Positions 11,793 through 23,600 are shown, numbered from the stretch's first letter. The stretch is DNA of 64,000 nt from Chaetoceros tenuissimus (GCA_021927905.1 BLLK01000022.1:310001-374000), one strand, 5' to 3'. Translations and numbers: made by a program. Notes: a model not told the origin generated them from the letters alone.

Positions 11793-12911
11793 ATGCAGCG
11801 AATGAAAAACTACCATGGGGCAGAAGATATGTTGAAACCTCAAGCTAGAGTCAACGATACTAGCAGATTCAATTCAAACATGGAACTGTTTCAGAGTCTT
11901 GATTCTTCTATGAGTTCAAAGCAATCTAATGATAGAGCTGAGAACACCTCAACAGGTGACGATAACACATCTATTGTCCGCCCTATAGCTGTGGGAGGTC
12001 GACATCGTCGTTCCATTTCTCTACCCGTGTCTACTTTCTCATCTATTGACACTTCATCTTCATGTGGTGCAAACCGTGATGATACTTCCAGTAAGAAGAA
12101 GCAACATCATCCTCTACAAAGTTCGCAGGTCTCTACCAACAGTAGTAGTGTTAGGGAACAACATCATGAAGTTCATTGCCAAAATACCTCTCTTACTTCT
12201 TTCGATATTCATTCTGGTGCTCAATCGGGTTTCTCTTCCATCCCCAAACCAGCTGGACGACTTTCCATTCAAAGACAAAGCTCAAATGGCGAAGATGCTG
12301 AACTGAGCTTCTTGTATTCTCACAGAAAGCAACCTTCTTATTTCCAAAACTCGGGGAGATCCATTTCCGTTTCTCCTTTTGAACCTTTGACAAAAGATAG
12401 AAACTACTTAAACAACAAATCCAATGTCTTGAATTCTCATCTACTGCCCAGCAAGTATCAAGCTATGCACAATTGCTCGCAATTTTCCTCAAATGAACAA
12501 TCAAAACCCTCACAATTTAGTGGAACAAGCCGAGGAGGCAAAATATCACCGTTACCGAGAAGTGAATATGAAGCATGGACGAAGAGACGTGAACGGGAGC
12601 TGAAGACTATAATGATGAATGATCCTGGCCAATTTTCACAATTTAGACCAGTTACAATTTCTCCTCCTCTTGGAACTGAATCTGAAACTGCAATACATTC
12701 TTCAATTACCTCACAACGTCATGATATCATGGGACATAGAGCGAGCAACGTTGGTGATCAAAATTTACGCGAAGAAAACGATCTACTCAAGCAGAGAATC
12801 GCCCAGTTGGAAGCAATGCTAGAAAAGAGTGTTAGCTTTCGTAATAATAGTACTGACGACGTCGTAAACTCATTGAGCGAAGATTCTAGAAAACGATCTA
12901 GAATTGATTGA
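11793..12911 (+). CDS. Ser-rich protein with a short C-terminal coiled coil, unknown
   Basis: The 372-residue intronless frame is low in complexity, rich in Ser, Asn, Gln and His, and probably disordered. It has several basic-Ser stretches (RHRRSISLPVS, GRLSIQRQSS, GRSISVSPFEP) that look like kinase sites. A more ordered block, SEYEAWTKRRERELKTIM, occurs near residue 260. A leucine zipper-like helix, LREENDLLKQRIAQLEAMLEK, lies near 330-350. The last residues are basic (RKRSRID). I do not recognise a family. The E2F-like site upstream suggests expression around S phase. A dimerising regulatory or cell-cycle protein is possible, but this is inference. Confidence 0.6.
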   Translation: MQRMKNYHGAEDMLKPQARVNDTSRFNSNMELFQSLDSSMSSKQSNDRAENTSTGDDNTSIVRPIAVGGRHRRSISLPVSTFSSIDTSSSCGANRDDTSSKKKQHHPLQSSQVSTNSSSVREQHHEVHCQNTSLTSFDIHSGAQSGFSSIPKPAGRLSIQRQSSNGEDAELSFLYSHRKQPSYFQNSGRSISVSPFEPLTKDRNYLNNKSNVLNSHLLPSKYQAMHNCSQFSSNEQSKPSQFSGTSRGGKISPLPRSEYEAWTKRRERELKTIMMNDPGQFSQFRPVTISPPLGTESETAIHSSITSQRHDIMGHRASNVGDQNLREENDLLKQRIAQLEAMLEKSVSFRNNSTDDVVNSLSEDSRKRSRID

Positions 12912-13304
12912 AAAGTTGGTGATTATTTGTAACGAGAGTTTCTTTTTAAAATACTACGACACAACAGACATAAGTCAATATTCTAACATGAAGAATAATA
13001 CCAAACACACAATATCTTACAATCTTTTCATTGTTTCCTGGATTTAAGTTGGACGAGGAGGTATGGTACCATAAAAAATAATAAAAAATCATACCTCTCC
13101 AAATTAAATAGCTAACTGCCTAGCTTCCTTTTGAAAAGCACTGTTGCGTACGTACTACCACATAGTATCTTGACGCTCTTCTCTACTCTCCATTCTCTAC
13201 TGTACATAATAGTACTACTATTGATCAAGTATTGAATGATTACAATGTACGAGGGTTGATTACCTAGTTGTCCTATCCCTGTAGATACAAAGTATTTTTT
13301 CTTC
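12912..13304. other. Intergenic region
   Basis: AT-rich spacer between two plus-strand genes. It holds a small palindrome-like TGCGTACGTAC near 13143 and several short tandem TACTA motifs. I see no gene. Confidence 0.5.
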
Positions 13305-14012
13305 ATGATTATTCCACAAGCACTAAAGGCTTCTCAGGTTACGCTTCTAGGATATGGTGCACTACTTTCAGAGTCTAGTTCTAGGTTAACATTTCCAGAT
13401 CTAACTAATTTCAGACATGTCAGGGTCAAAGGGCTAAAAAGAGTATTTGCCCATCCGCACATTTATTTGGTGAAAGAGGGTCTACTTGACCCTAGTACGA
13501 GCCTTCACCTAGCATCTCTTTCTGCAGAAAAATCACAGACAGAAGAATCATCATTTGTTGTTGCAGCTTTTGATGTGACTCTTGACGATGTTCAACGTGA
13601 AAACTTTATACGAAGGGAACCAGAGTATGATATTGTATCAACGGATTATTATGACTTAAATGATGATAATGGAGAGAAATCACATCCACTTGGAAATGGA
13701 GTAATTTGTCTTCGCTCAAAAGACGAAAATCTCCGAGATATAGAATACTTGCATTCAATATCGCAGAATTTGAAAGAAAAAGGTGGAATATGGCACTGGT
13801 CCGAAGACTCTGGTTTGCTCCCAGCTACTATTTATTTGCGGCATTGTCTTTTAGCAGTTGAGAAAGCAGGTGGTGCAGCATATGAATCTTTTCTAGAGGA
13901 AACATATTTGGCAGATAGAAAGACTACTTTGAAAGAATACATGAATGAATATGGAGAAGAGGTTATGTCTAGTCGCCCCCCGTCCCACCTAGCACATCGT
14001 TTTGGAGGTTGA
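13305..14012 (+). CDS. Gamma-glutamylcyclotransferase-like protein
   Basis: This 235-residue intronless protein opens its fold with VTLLGYGALLSESS, the GYGS-like phosphate-binding strand of the GGCT/AIG2 (cupin-unrelated, BtrG-like) superfamily. FRHVRVKGLKRVFAHPH, typical of the next strands, follows. A Glu-containing segment (FIRREPEYDIV) sits where the catalytic acid is expected. Members cleave gamma-glutamyl amides to 5-oxoproline or act in glutathione turnover. The C-terminal half (GGIWHWSEDSG and beyond) is less familiar and may be a diatom extension. The substrate cannot be read from the sequence. The start is the first in-frame ATG. Confidence 0.7.
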   Translation: MIIPQALKASQVTLLGYGALLSESSSRLTFPDLTNFRHVRVKGLKRVFAHPHIYLVKEGLLDPSTSLHLASLSAEKSQTEESSFVVAAFDVTLDDVQRENFIRREPEYDIVSTDYYDLNDDNGEKSHPLGNGVICLRSKDENLRDIEYLHSISQNLKEKGGIWHWSEDSGLLPATIYLRHCLLAVEKAGGAAYESFLEETYLADRKTTLKEYMNEYGEEVMSSRPPSHLAHRFGG

Positions 14013-14464
14013 TCATATTTTCTTGAGTTCTATCAATGTTACATAAAGAAGTTAAGTGTAACATCACTATAAGAAAAATATCATGTACGTAAGAACTATG
14101 ATATGTAGTATGTTGCAGATTGTTGATTTTTGGCAATGTGGTGATAATGAACTTCAATAAAATTAGCTCATACAAGAGAATTTCTATCCCTGTGATCATT
14201 AATAAATGATCAAAGAAGAAATTCCAAATGGATACTCAAAATTCGCATCAGCTATTTTAGTAGAGGGGTCTGGTTTCAAATTTTGTACCAACCATTCCAG
14301 TAGAAAATCGTGTAGATTTATGGCGCGGGTTTGACTTTCACCCCTCATTCGCGCCAGAATCTGTGCAAAGGTTGAGAAATCTCTTGTTTCACAACAAACT
14401 AGCACTCCATCACCAATCTCACCATTCATAGTTCCAAGAACTTTAAACCAAACACCATACAACC
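14013..14464. promoter_or_regulatory. Upstream region of histone H1 with E2F-like sites
   Basis: Two E2F-like elements lie head to head, TGGCGCGGG at 14321-14329 and TTCGCGCC at 14348-14355, about 110-145 nt before the H1 start codon. Such sites drive S-phase transcription in many eukaryotes. The rest, including the 3' flank of the GGCT-like gene, shows nothing recognisable. Confidence 0.6.
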
Positions 14465-14983
14465 ATGTCGTACAAAGCAGGAATCGTAGATGCAATCTCT
14501 GAGCTCAAGGACCGTACTGGATCCTCCATGATCGCAATCAAGAAAGTCATGCAGGAGAAGCTTCCAAAGGATAAGAAGTGGATGAACGCTACTTTCCTTT
14601 CTTCCCTCAAGAAGGCTGTTGCTGACGGAGATCTTGTTCAAGTGAAGAACTCCTACAAGCTTTCTGCTGATTTCAAGAAGACTCTTGCTAAGAAGTCCAA
14701 GCCAGCACCAAAGAAGAAGGCTGCTGCTCCAAAGAAGAAGGCAGCTCCAAAGAAGAAGGTGAGTTGATTGACTAGACGTTTGATATTTGAAACCAACGGT
14801 CGTCCATTGTCCAATGTACTCAATCTGTTTCTCTTCTGTCATTTCCATTAGACTGCTCCAAAGAAGAAGGCTGCACCTAAGAAGAAGGCAGCTCCAAAGA
14901 AAAAGACCGCACCAAAGAAGAAGGCTGCAACAAAGAAGAAGACCGCTCCAAAGAAAAAGACTACCAAGAAGACCAAGAAGTAA
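14465..14983 (+). CDS. Linker histone H1
   Basis: H1 binds linker DNA between nucleosomes. Exon 1 (14465-14758) encodes a winged-helix globular domain (residues about 5-75, with AGIVDAISELKDRTGSSM and FLSSLKKAVADGDLVQVKNSYKL) and the start of the tail. Exon 2 (14852-14983) completes a Lys-rich tail of PKKKAA/PKKKT repeats. The product has 141 residues. The intron is 93 nt (GTGAGT...TTAG, phase 0) and interrupts the repetitive tail, while the four core histone genes beside it have none. If the intron were retained, the tail would stop after VS. The gene belongs to a five-gene histone cluster and carries the same 3' stem-loop as its neighbours. Confidence 0.93.
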
Positions 14984-15051
14984 ATTTTTGATCAACTACT
15001 TGTCTCTTTGTAGGGATTTATTCATCTCCAAGACGGACACAAATACAAACT

Positions 15052-15067
15052 GGAGCTTATTAGCTCC
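15052..15067 (+). terminator. Histone 3' stem-loop of H1
   Basis: GGAGCT-TATT-AGCTCC forms a perfect 6-bp stem with a 4-nt loop, 69 nt after the H1 stop, followed by GCC. It has the size, the GG/CC base and the U at loop positions 1 and 3 that SLBP recognises in animal histone mRNAs. Confidence 0.75.
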
Positions 15068-15628
15068 GCCCTGACAAACAAGAATCAAGAATTTTGTAAG
15101 AACTAGGGACAGGATAGAGTTATTTAGTCATCATGTGTGTTTGGTGGACTTAGTGTTTTACTTTACATTTATTTGCTCTTCCATCCGAAAGAAGGTCAAA
15201 TTTTTGGAGTCTGTCCAATGTTTTAGTCTTGAAAACTGAGTTTCATAGTCCATTCTAGAAGGTTTTTCCAGAGATTTAGGTTCCATTTTGCACTTCCATT
15301 CCACCTGGAGATCAGGGGTTTCCGCCAAGGAATCAATTAAAAGGTGATTTTCGGAGATCCTCCTTCCCTTTTTTTGAAAGAGAGATGGGAAGAGTCCTCA
15401 TAAACTCTATCAAAGGACCTGGACCTGGGGGAGGGAAAGACCTCTAGGTTCCATGAAACCTGACCCTCCTTCTCCATCTATGCCTAAAATGGGAGGCTCA
15501 ACGAATCTCCAAAAGAAGTCTAGGTAAAGAACCCCATCTCCAAGAAAAAATCAAAAGGTCAAGGTTGAAATCTGGTGAGATAGATATAAAATACTAAGAT
15601 TCATTCTGCGGCTTTGATTGAACTGAGC

Positions 15629-15644
15629 GGATTTGAAAAAATCC
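15629..15644 (-). terminator. Histone 3' stem-loop of H2B
   Basis: On the minus strand it reads GGATTT-TTTC-AAATCC, preceded by CATCA and followed by GCTC. The 6-bp stem and UUUC loop equal the animal histone stem-loop geometry. It lies 79 nt past the H2B stop. Confidence 0.8.
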
Positions 15645-15722
15645 TGATGATTATGATAGCATTCTCCCAAGTAAATGAGAAGATGCTAACAATAATATTT
15701 TTTGATAATATATCTACATGAC

Positions 15723-16076
15723 TTAAGCAGAAGAGAACTTGGTTACTGCCTTGGTTCCCTCGGAAACAGCGTGCTTAGCAAGCTCTCCTGGAAGCATAAG
15801 ACGAACAGCGGTCTGGATCTCGCGGGAAGAAAGAGTTGCCTTCTTGTTGTAGGTAGCAAGCTTTCCTGCCTCAGTAGCGATACGCTCAAAGATATCGTTG
15901 ATGAAGGAGTTCATGATGGACATACCCTTCTTGGAGATTCCAGTATCTGGGTGTACCTGCTTCAATACCTTGTAGATGTAGGAGGAGTAGGATTCAACAC
16001 GCTTCTTGGATCTCTTTTTTCCAGTAGCTGCCTTCTTTGGTGCCTTAGCACTCTTCTTGGATGGGGTCTTTGCCAT
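15723..16076 (-). CDS. Histone H2B
   Basis: Core histone of 117 residues. The family start [11 protein letters not shown] at 16076 is chosen over a TTG-led upstream extension. A Lys-rich N-terminal tail (about 1-30) precedes the histone fold, with [32 protein letters not shown] and the C-terminal helix ending [19 protein letters not shown]. There is no intron. It is transcribed divergently from H2A across a 302-bp promoter, so equal supply of the dimer partners is expected. Its mRNA ends with the cluster-wide stem-loop. Confidence 0.97.
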   Translation of the reverse strand: MAKTPSKKSAKAPKKAATGKKRSKKRVESYSSYIYKVLKQVHPDTGISKKGMSIMNSFINDIFERIATEAGKLATYNKKATLSSREIQTAVRLMLPGELAKHAVSEGTKAVTKFSSA

Positions 16077-16378
16077 TTTGAAAGTAGTTGTTAGTTTTGA
16101 ATCTATTGAGATTGTGAGCATATGAAGTGGAGAAGAAGAGGTTCGTTTCAAAATGTTTGTTTCAAACAGGCGCCAAAAGGGAGGGGGTGAATAATTTGGT
16201 CGACCCCCGGCGCGCCATGGAAAAAACTTCTACGTGAGTTTCTACGGAGCATCCAAAAGCGGCGCGAGTGAGGCGCCAACTTTCAAACGAAACAAAAAAT
16301 TGAAACTTCTTTCCAACTCACCCTTCCTTTCATAATAAAACGCAAAGTCGTTCTAACATCATCACCAACTAATCAATC
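16077..16378. promoter_or_regulatory. Divergent H2B/H2A promoter
   Basis: The 302-bp spacer carries GGCGCC/CGCGCC elements (16169-16178, 16208-16216, 16272-16280). It also carries two copies of a TTCTACG motif, at 16228-16235 (TTCTACGT) and 16239-16247 (TTTCTACGG). The second motif recurs four times in the H4/H3 promoter, so it is probably a histone promoter element. The GC-rich sites resemble E2F sites. Confidence 0.65.
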
Positions 16379-16747
16379 ATGTCAGGAAAAGGAAAGGGAG
16401 GCCGTGGAGAGAAGAAATCCACCTCATCTTCTGCAAAGGCAGGACTTCAGTTCCCAGTGGGACGTATCGGACGTTACCTTCGTCAAGGGAAGTACGGAAC
16501 TCGTATCGGAGGAGGAGCTCCAGTATACCTTGCAGCTGTTCTTGAGTACCTTTGTGCTGAGATCCTTGAGCTTGCAGGAAACGCTGCTCGTGACAACAAG
16601 AAGAGCCGTATTGTGCCAAGACACATTACCCTTGCTGTAAAGAACGATGAGGAGTTGAACAAGCTTCTTGGAGGAGTTACTATTGCTGCTGGAGGAGTTC
16701 TTCCAAACATCCACGCTGTTCTTCTTCCAAAGAAGAGCTCCAAGTAA
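16379..16747 (+). CDS. Histone H2A
   Basis: Core histone of 122 residues beginning [12 protein letters not shown]. The histone fold is intact ([36 protein letters not shown], and the acidic-patch region [12 protein letters not shown]). The tail ends LLPKKSSK and has no SQ(E/D) motif, so this is a canonical replication H2A rather than H2A.X or H2A.Z. No intron is present. It pairs with the divergent H2B gene. Its 3' region holds two hairpins described separately. Confidence 0.97.
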   Translation: MSGKGKGGRGEKKSTSSSAKAGLQFPVGRIGRYLRQGKYGTRIGGGAPVYLAAVLEYLCAEILELAGNAARDNKKSRIVPRHITLAVKNDEELNKLLGGVTIAAGGVLPNIHAVLLPKKSSK

Positions 16748-16810
16748 GCAGTGAAGTTACTTTAGATAGTCATACCACTTTAATATTTAGGTATAGATTG
16801 AGAGTTGGGA

Positions 16811-16832
16811 GAGAGACAGCAATGTGTCTTTT
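16811..16832 (+). promoter_or_regulatory. Upstream hairpin in H2A 3' UTR
   Basis: GAGAGACA-GCAATG-TGTCTTTT can form an 8-bp stem with two G-U pairs. The loop GCAATG and its surroundings recur in the H3 3' UTR (18544-18561), where stem bases differ but mostly still pair. Confidence 0.4.
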
Positions 16833-16862
16833 CCTCTCTTTTTCTCCACCACACACACAACA

Positions 16863-16878
16863 GGAATTTTTAAATTCC
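16863..16878 (+). terminator. Histone 3' stem-loop of H2A
   Basis: GGAATT-TTTA-AATTCC, preceded by CACAACA and followed by GCTC, 116 nt after the stop. Perfect 6-bp stem and UUUA loop. Confidence 0.82.
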
Positions 16879-17255
16879 GCTCTTCGACAACAAAACACTT
16901 ATTTTTTCTTTTCTTTCTGAATCTCCATTCAATTTCTTTATGGTCCAGGGGAGGGATTCATATCAAAAATTCACGATTGATCTTTCCTTCTGTCGAAGAT
17001 GAGGTGAAATGGAAAGGAGGAGGGTTGAGATTTTCCTCTGAAAGGATTTCATTCCAAGCAAGCGATAGCGTTCCAAGAGAGAATCCCTTCGTTCAAAATT
17101 GATCTAGATGAGGAAAAAGACTTTCTTCCATTCAAAAAGAAGAAATCAAGATCTAATGATTCCTCCTTCACAAACGAGGAGATTAAAATAGACATAGATG
17201 GAATTCATTAAAAAAGATATAAATTCAAAAATAAAAACGTTCTCTGACATAGAGC

Positions 17256-17271
17256 GGGAATTAGAATTCCC
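17256..17271 (-). terminator. Histone 3' stem-loop of H4
   Basis: Minus strand GGGAAT-TCTA-ATTCCC, preceded by ACACAACA and followed by GCTC, 109 nt past the stop. The loop UCUA keeps U at positions 1 and 3. Confidence 0.82.
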
Positions 17272-17379
17272 TGTTGTGTATATATGTTTGTTGTCAATAC
17301 TAAACCTTTGCCCTAGATTGTACTTGGTACAGTCCAGATCAAAGATAAAGAAAAAAGAACAGTTGCTGTAAAGAGATGC

Positions 17380-18483
<1,104 letters not shown>

Positions 18484-18543
18484 ATAGGTTTTGGTATATG
18501 CTTAGCATAGACTAGGAACTAAATAAGAGAGAGAGTTGGAAGA

Positions 18544-18561
18544 GAGGCAGCAATGTGTCTC
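18544..18561 (+). promoter_or_regulatory. Upstream hairpin in H3 3' UTR
   Basis: GAGGCA-GCAATG-TGTCTC, a 6-bp stem with one G-U pair and the same GCAATG loop as in the H2A 3' UTR. The surrounding 80 nt also resemble the H2A 3' UTR. Confidence 0.4.
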
Positions 18562-18585
18562 TTTCTTCTTTCTACAAACACAACA

Positions 18586-18601
18586 GGAATTTTTCAATTC
18601 C
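18586..18601 (+). terminator. Histone 3' stem-loop of H3
   Basis: GGAATT-TTTC-AATTCC, preceded by CACAACA and followed by GCTTC, 103 nt past the stop. The UUUC loop equals the animal consensus; only the inner stem pairs differ. Confidence 0.83.
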
Positions 18602-18786
18602 GCTTCATAGAAACATGACAATTGTTTATATTTTTGAGTTTATTTCTATCTTTTTTATTTGGATCGTTAGAATTGATTCTTTGATTTATTTTACTTCCCT
18701 GGACGATGATCTCTTTTTAAAAAATTCACTTTTTCTTTCCATATTTCTTCACAAGACCTTTTTCTCCCTCAACAAAATCAGGACTA

Positions 18787-19998
18787 ATGGCAATCTCTCC
18801 CCCTGAATCTCCTTTAGAATCAAAGCTTGAAAAGGAAAGAGCTCTCATCAAAAGATTCCGAAAGGATCTTGTCTCGAAATGGGAAAAGATTCTTTCCAAA
18901 GAAAAGCTTCAAGAATTCACCCTTGAATTCGAGACGCTCAAATCAAATCAATCCAAAGAATGGCAAAAGGGACGAGACCTGATTGATTCCCTCTTGAGAA
19001 GATTTGATAATGGTGAAGATAATCGACGAGTTGCTGTTGCAACGCATCTTCAAACCATTGATGAAATGATTCAGACCCATTCCAAACACTTGAATCATGT
19101 TCAACACCGTTTTCTGTCCAAAGTGGACGAACTCAAGAACCTTTATGAGAAGGAAAGGACTGAAATGATTGAAAAGCATAAACAAAATAAATCCGGAATA
19201 GAATCTCAATTAGACACCGCTCGATTGGCTGCAAAGAAGCGGAGGGAACTTGAAATTAGGGAACAACAACAAGAATTGGAAGAAATTAGAAACAAAAATC
19301 TGGAAGATATCAATAGTCTTCGATTTGTATTGGATGCGAAAATAGAAGATTTGGACGAACAATTTGAACTAGCCAAGAGTGAATATTTAGAAAAGACTGA
19401 TTTTCAGAATGAAAGTCTTCAACATGAACTATCACGGAACGATGAAATGTCGATGGAACTACTAGAGATTCAATCCAAATTGGAAAAGCTGAATTTGGCA
19501 GTAAAAAAGATTAAGCGTATTTCACATAGAAAGTCTATGCAGAATAAAGACTATTTTGAGCAATTGATGAGTCGAAAGACTGCAATAATCAGCAAATATA
19601 AAATGACAAAGTCGCGAATGGAAGATTTACGAGCTCTTCATTACAGTAAACTCAAGGAGTTGACAAAGAGAGCGAATCAACAGAAAATATTGATGGAAAA
19701 AGAGCTTGCTGAAGCAGAAAATACTTTGAAACTTGCATCAATCATTAAGAAATTAGAAGATGAAGAGCGTCGAAATGGAAGCAATACTAATATAGAAGAA
19801 AGAATGAATGAAGAAACTTTGTTGGAGAGAATGAATCGAGTCATTTTAGATTGTGAAATGATTCAAGAAGAGGAAAGTGTTGCAGAAAGAAAGAGTAGAG
19901 AACTAAAGGGCCAGATAACAAAGTTCCGACAGGGTACTACTATAAATGACAAAGTTCTATTGGAGAAGAATACACTTTTCGTTGTCAATGGAAAATAG
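18787..19998 (+). CDS. DRC2: Dynein regulatory complex subunit 2 (CCDC65-like)
   Basis: DRC2 pairs with DRC1 to form the base of the nexin-dynein link between outer doublets of motile cilia. The 403-residue intronless coiled-coil protein (human about 484) matches along its length: VATHLQTIDEMIQTHSKHL, LYEKERTEMIEKHKQN, ENTLKLASIIKKLEDEE and the conserved end TINDKVLLEKNTLFVVNGK, which aligns with GISVSDEVL...NPLFIVN in animals. The start is the first ATG after the H3 3' flank, within 200 nt of the H3 stem-loop. Its presence indicates an axoneme, so flagellated sperm. It is shorter at the N terminus than the animal protein. Confidence 0.87.
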   Translation: MAISPPESPLESKLEKERALIKRFRKDLVSKWEKILSKEKLQEFTLEFETLKSNQSKEWQKGRDLIDSLLRRFDNGEDNRRVAVATHLQTIDEMIQTHSKHLNHVQHRFLSKVDELKNLYEKERTEMIEKHKQNKSGIESQLDTARLAAKKRRELEIREQQQELEEIRNKNLEDINSLRFVLDAKIEDLDEQFELAKSEYLEKTDFQNESLQHELSRNDEMSMELLEIQSKLEKLNLAVKKIKRISHRKSMQNKDYFEQLMSRKTAIISKYKMTKSRMEDLRALHYSKLKELTKRANQQKILMEKELAEAENTLKLASIIKKLEDEERRNGSNTNIEERMNEETLLERMNRVILDCEMIQEEESVAERKSRELKGQITKFRQGTTINDKVLLEKNTLFVVNGK

Positions 19999-20614
19999 AC
20001 CAGCTTGTTGGGAGTTGTAAGAGAAAGTTCGTAGTGTCGAAAAGTTGAGAAATTTCCTCGGAACTTGTCAGTCAATCATAATGTGACAAAGAAAAGTTTC
20101 ACTGATCATGGATCTTTCCTCGAGTCGTATCAAAAGTCGTATACGCACTACTCAACATAATTTAGCATTGCAAAAGGCTAAAATACTACGAGAGAACTCA
20201 GAAGTGTTTTTTTGTGGTGCACCTCAGACAATAGTCTCATCTAAAGGAGTTCTTTCATTTCAATCAAATCAAACCATCATAGTCGTATTGCATCTGCCTT
20301 TGCGCAAGCTTTTCCCTAATAGTAGATAGAAATTAGGCAAACCTCTAGTTTATAACTTATTCTAATAAAAAAATCAGCGAAGCATCCAACCATCTGGTTC
20401 CAATAAGGTAAGCTTCGCCATTAGACCACTTTTTTGAACTTTCCTCTTTTCAGTGTTGATAAATTTATGAATAAATGATTACTTTTCCTGATTGCCTACG
20501 TATTGTGCAACATATAATAATTTTAACATATGTAATCCTATAATATTTTTCTTTACTCACGGTTCCTCTCTTGACTTCTATTGATTTCTTTGATGTCAGC
20601 TGTCTTCTTTGAAA
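19999..20614. other. Intergenic region
   Basis: It holds a 73-codon ATG-led frame (20108-20329) of uncertain reality and an inverted pair, GCGAAGC near 20378 and GCTTCGC near 20412, which could form a hairpin. From 20340 to 20614 the DNA is AT-rich and looks like the LRR gene promoter. I do not support a gene here. Confidence 0.45.
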
Positions 20615-23600
20615 ATGGATTTAGACATTACCGAGAAGCCCGAGCCCAAGCAAACTACTTCAAATGAAGAAGTTCCACCACTATCACCTAGGAGCTACAA
20701 AGATGCTGTATTAGCGTCCGTATCCACATCTGTAGAGACTGAGCCTAAAGTTGTACAGGAGGATATTATGGGCATTCCTGTTCTAAATAATGAATCAGAC
20801 TCTGAAAGTGAAAGTGGATCAAGCGATGGCGAAGAATCTAGTGATTGCGAAGAATCAAGTGATAGTGACAGCGATAGCGACTCAAGTGATAGTTCTTCAA
20901 GTGATGAAGAATCTGCTGGGGATACTTTAGATATTGAAAATACAGATGAAGTTCCCATGGTAAAAAATGCATCGACGAATCCATTTGATGATGGAGAAGA
21001 AGTGACTAGTAACGAAGCTGCATTTATATCCCTTCCAATGAGCGCATCATATGCTGCACCAGCAATGCAGAAAGTTGAAGTGGTAGAAGGTGCGAGCAGT
21101 TCCAATAAAAATTTACAAGAGAATAAAGACAATGAGATAATTTCTCCATATCATGAAGCCACGGTCATCGATGAGAAAAATGAAAATGTGTGCATCAGCG
21201 AGGTACGCAGTGGAGATCTGATACAGCCGACACAAGGAAACACAAATAATGGCATGATTGTAGACTTTGGCGAGAAAGAGGATGGTGGTGCTGACACAAA
21301 CAAAGCAAAAATGACTGAGAATGCACATGTGCAAGGTATGGAAAAGAACGTAACAGAAGATCTATTGACAATGCCTTTGTTACATTCGCCACCAATGATC
21401 CACTCTGAATTTCGAAACAATGAAGAGATGAAGCAAGATGATTTCGTTGTCTTTGAAAGAAAAGAAGAGGATGAAGTCGCTCAGGAAGTTTCCTTTACTG
21501 CAACTGCGGAAAATCCGTCAGCTTCTACACCTGAACCAATACTGGAACCACCTCTTGAAGCTCCTGGGACACCAATGACTACGATTGAGGAAATGAAAAA
21601 TTCCTCCTACGAGAGTGATGATCAATCAGATGAAAGTTCCCCATTTCCAACTAAAGGAAAAGAAGGGTTTTATCCAATGTATTCGTCATCGGATATTGAA
21701 AGTCCAACACCGAATCAACGATTTATAAAAAAGAGTAAAGATACCTCCATGAAGAATCTTCAAATAAATGACTTGGTTGAAATTAAAAGTCAAGATGACA
21801 TGGAGGTAAAATTCAAAAGGAAGGAGAGAGAAGGAGAGTCTGAGATTCTCAATCGTCAAGGGAGTTTGAGGAGTGCAAGAAGCGTACGAAGAGATCCATC
21901 ATCTAATTTTGGATACGGGTACAATGCTTTGCCAGCCGATGGTCAAAACCACTTCGCACAGGAAATGGAAGAGAGAAGACGACAGAATAGATTTTACTTC
22001 ATCACTTCAACAATTTTACTCATATTTATTTTATCAGTAACACTGGCCATTGTTTCAACAAGAAGAGAATCGGTGATTCTTGTTCCGTCTACAAAGTCTC
22101 CTTCGACCACACCATTTATATCTCCATCGCCTACCGTATTTGTGCCAACTATGTCTCCAATCCAACAAAATTCGTATACCAAAAGATACAAAAAAGCTGT
22201 AGATATAGTGAACGATCTCATGATATCGCATCCGTACAAGCTTTCGACGAAGTGTAGACACAAACTATGTGACGCAGAAGGCGACATTGATCTTGTGTCC
22301 AATGTCAGAGACAAGGTCCTTCATTATATGGTCTTTGAAGATGATACTTTCCAAGAATGGCTGGATACAGATGATTTCGACAATTCAGAAGTAGTCAGTC
22401 AGCGGTATATTATTACTCTTTTCGCTTTTGAAACTGGAACAAAGTGGGAAAATGGCACAGTCTCCAGTAATTGGCATGATAGAACAGGGTGGCTAGATGG
22501 AGGAAGTTTTTGTAATTGGTATGGAATTACTTGTGAAGAACGGGATGCATTTATCAATACAAAAGATCTTATATCATTTACAGAGACTGCATCTTCTAGT
22601 ATGCTCCGGATCAGTAGAACAAATATAGCCTACCAACAAACTGAGCCAAATCAAATGATAACTGGTATTGTTTTGAATGATAACAGCTTGAAAGGGGATC
22701 TGATACCAGAAATCTTTCATTTGCGACATTTAGAACACCTTGAACTAAACAATGCCGAATTGAGTGGTTCACTTGGGAAAAAGGTTAAAATTTGGAGTGC
22801 TATGAAAACTCTCTCGCTCAAAGGGACGAAAAATCTCAAAGGAATTATCCCAAATGAAATAGGCGCGCTCTCTGAATTGAGAGAATTGTCGTTGGGAGGA
22901 AATTCTTTGGAAGGACCACTCCCTTCAACACTGGGGTCATTAAGTAATTTGGAAGTATTGGATCTCAGCGAGAACAAATTTCATAGTAAAATTCCTGCTG
23001 AATTGAGTGAATCAGAAAAGTTGAGGGTCATTAAACTCAATGGTAATAATTTGTACGGGAAGCTACCAGTGCAGCTAGGCGCACTTTATAGTATCGAAGA
23101 ATTTGATGTCAGCCACAATGCTTTTATCGGAGCAGTAAAACATAGATTATTTCTTGGATGGGAAAAAATAAGTGAGTATGCAATTGATTTTGTGTTATGT
23201 AGAATTCGAGATGAACTAACAATAATTATTTCTGATAAACAGAGATGCTAAATATGTCCTTCAATGAATTCACTGGTAACATCCCAGATTTCAAAGAGTT
23301 CAATACTCTAGAAATTTTATCATTTCGTGATAATCTAATGAATGGAACAATAATCGAAGATTTCTTTTTGAACGTTCCGAACCTCAAAGTTCTGAGTTTA
23401 GAAAGCAATAATTTTTCTGGTGTGCTTCCATCAACATTTCCTTCTTCTTTGGAAGAATTGCTTTTGGTCGATAATGATTTTTCCGGGACCATCAGTGCAG
23501 ATATATGTCAGCAGCTTCAATTCATATCTACAGACTGCCAGTCAAAGGTAGAATGTGAAAACAATTGCTGTGACTGTTGTTCAATTGATTGCATGGACTC

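Larger units (their letters stand above)
14984..15722. other. Intergenic region between H1 and H2B 3' ends
   Basis: The convergent 3' ends of H1 (plus) and H2B (minus) flank this 739-nt stretch. The two histone stem-loops at 15052-15067 and 15629-15644 lie near its ends. The middle (about 15180-15590) is rich in purine runs such as GGACCTGGACCTGGGGGAGGG, with no open frame of interest. I see no gene there. Confidence 0.6.
16748..17379. other. Intergenic region between H2A and H4 3' ends
   Basis: Convergent 3' flanks of H2A and H4. The stem-loops at 16863-16878 (H2A) and 17256-17271 (H4) mark the likely mRNA ends. The part between them (about 16890-17250) is purine-rich and has no believable gene. 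Confidence 0.6.

Noticed and set aside
14426-14995. 189-codon open frame antisense to H1
   Set aside because: It arises from the reverse complement of the Lys-rich PKKK repeats and reads as Leu/Trp/Ser repeats. No independent support.
16077-16151. Upstream extension of H2B
   Set aside because: The upstream start is not an ATG of the family; H2B starts at MAKTPSKKS. The upstream part is promoter with shared motifs.
20108-20329. 73-codon ATG-led frame after DRC2
   Set aside because: No recognisable content, ordinary length for chance in this DNA, and no neighbouring signal beyond an ATG.
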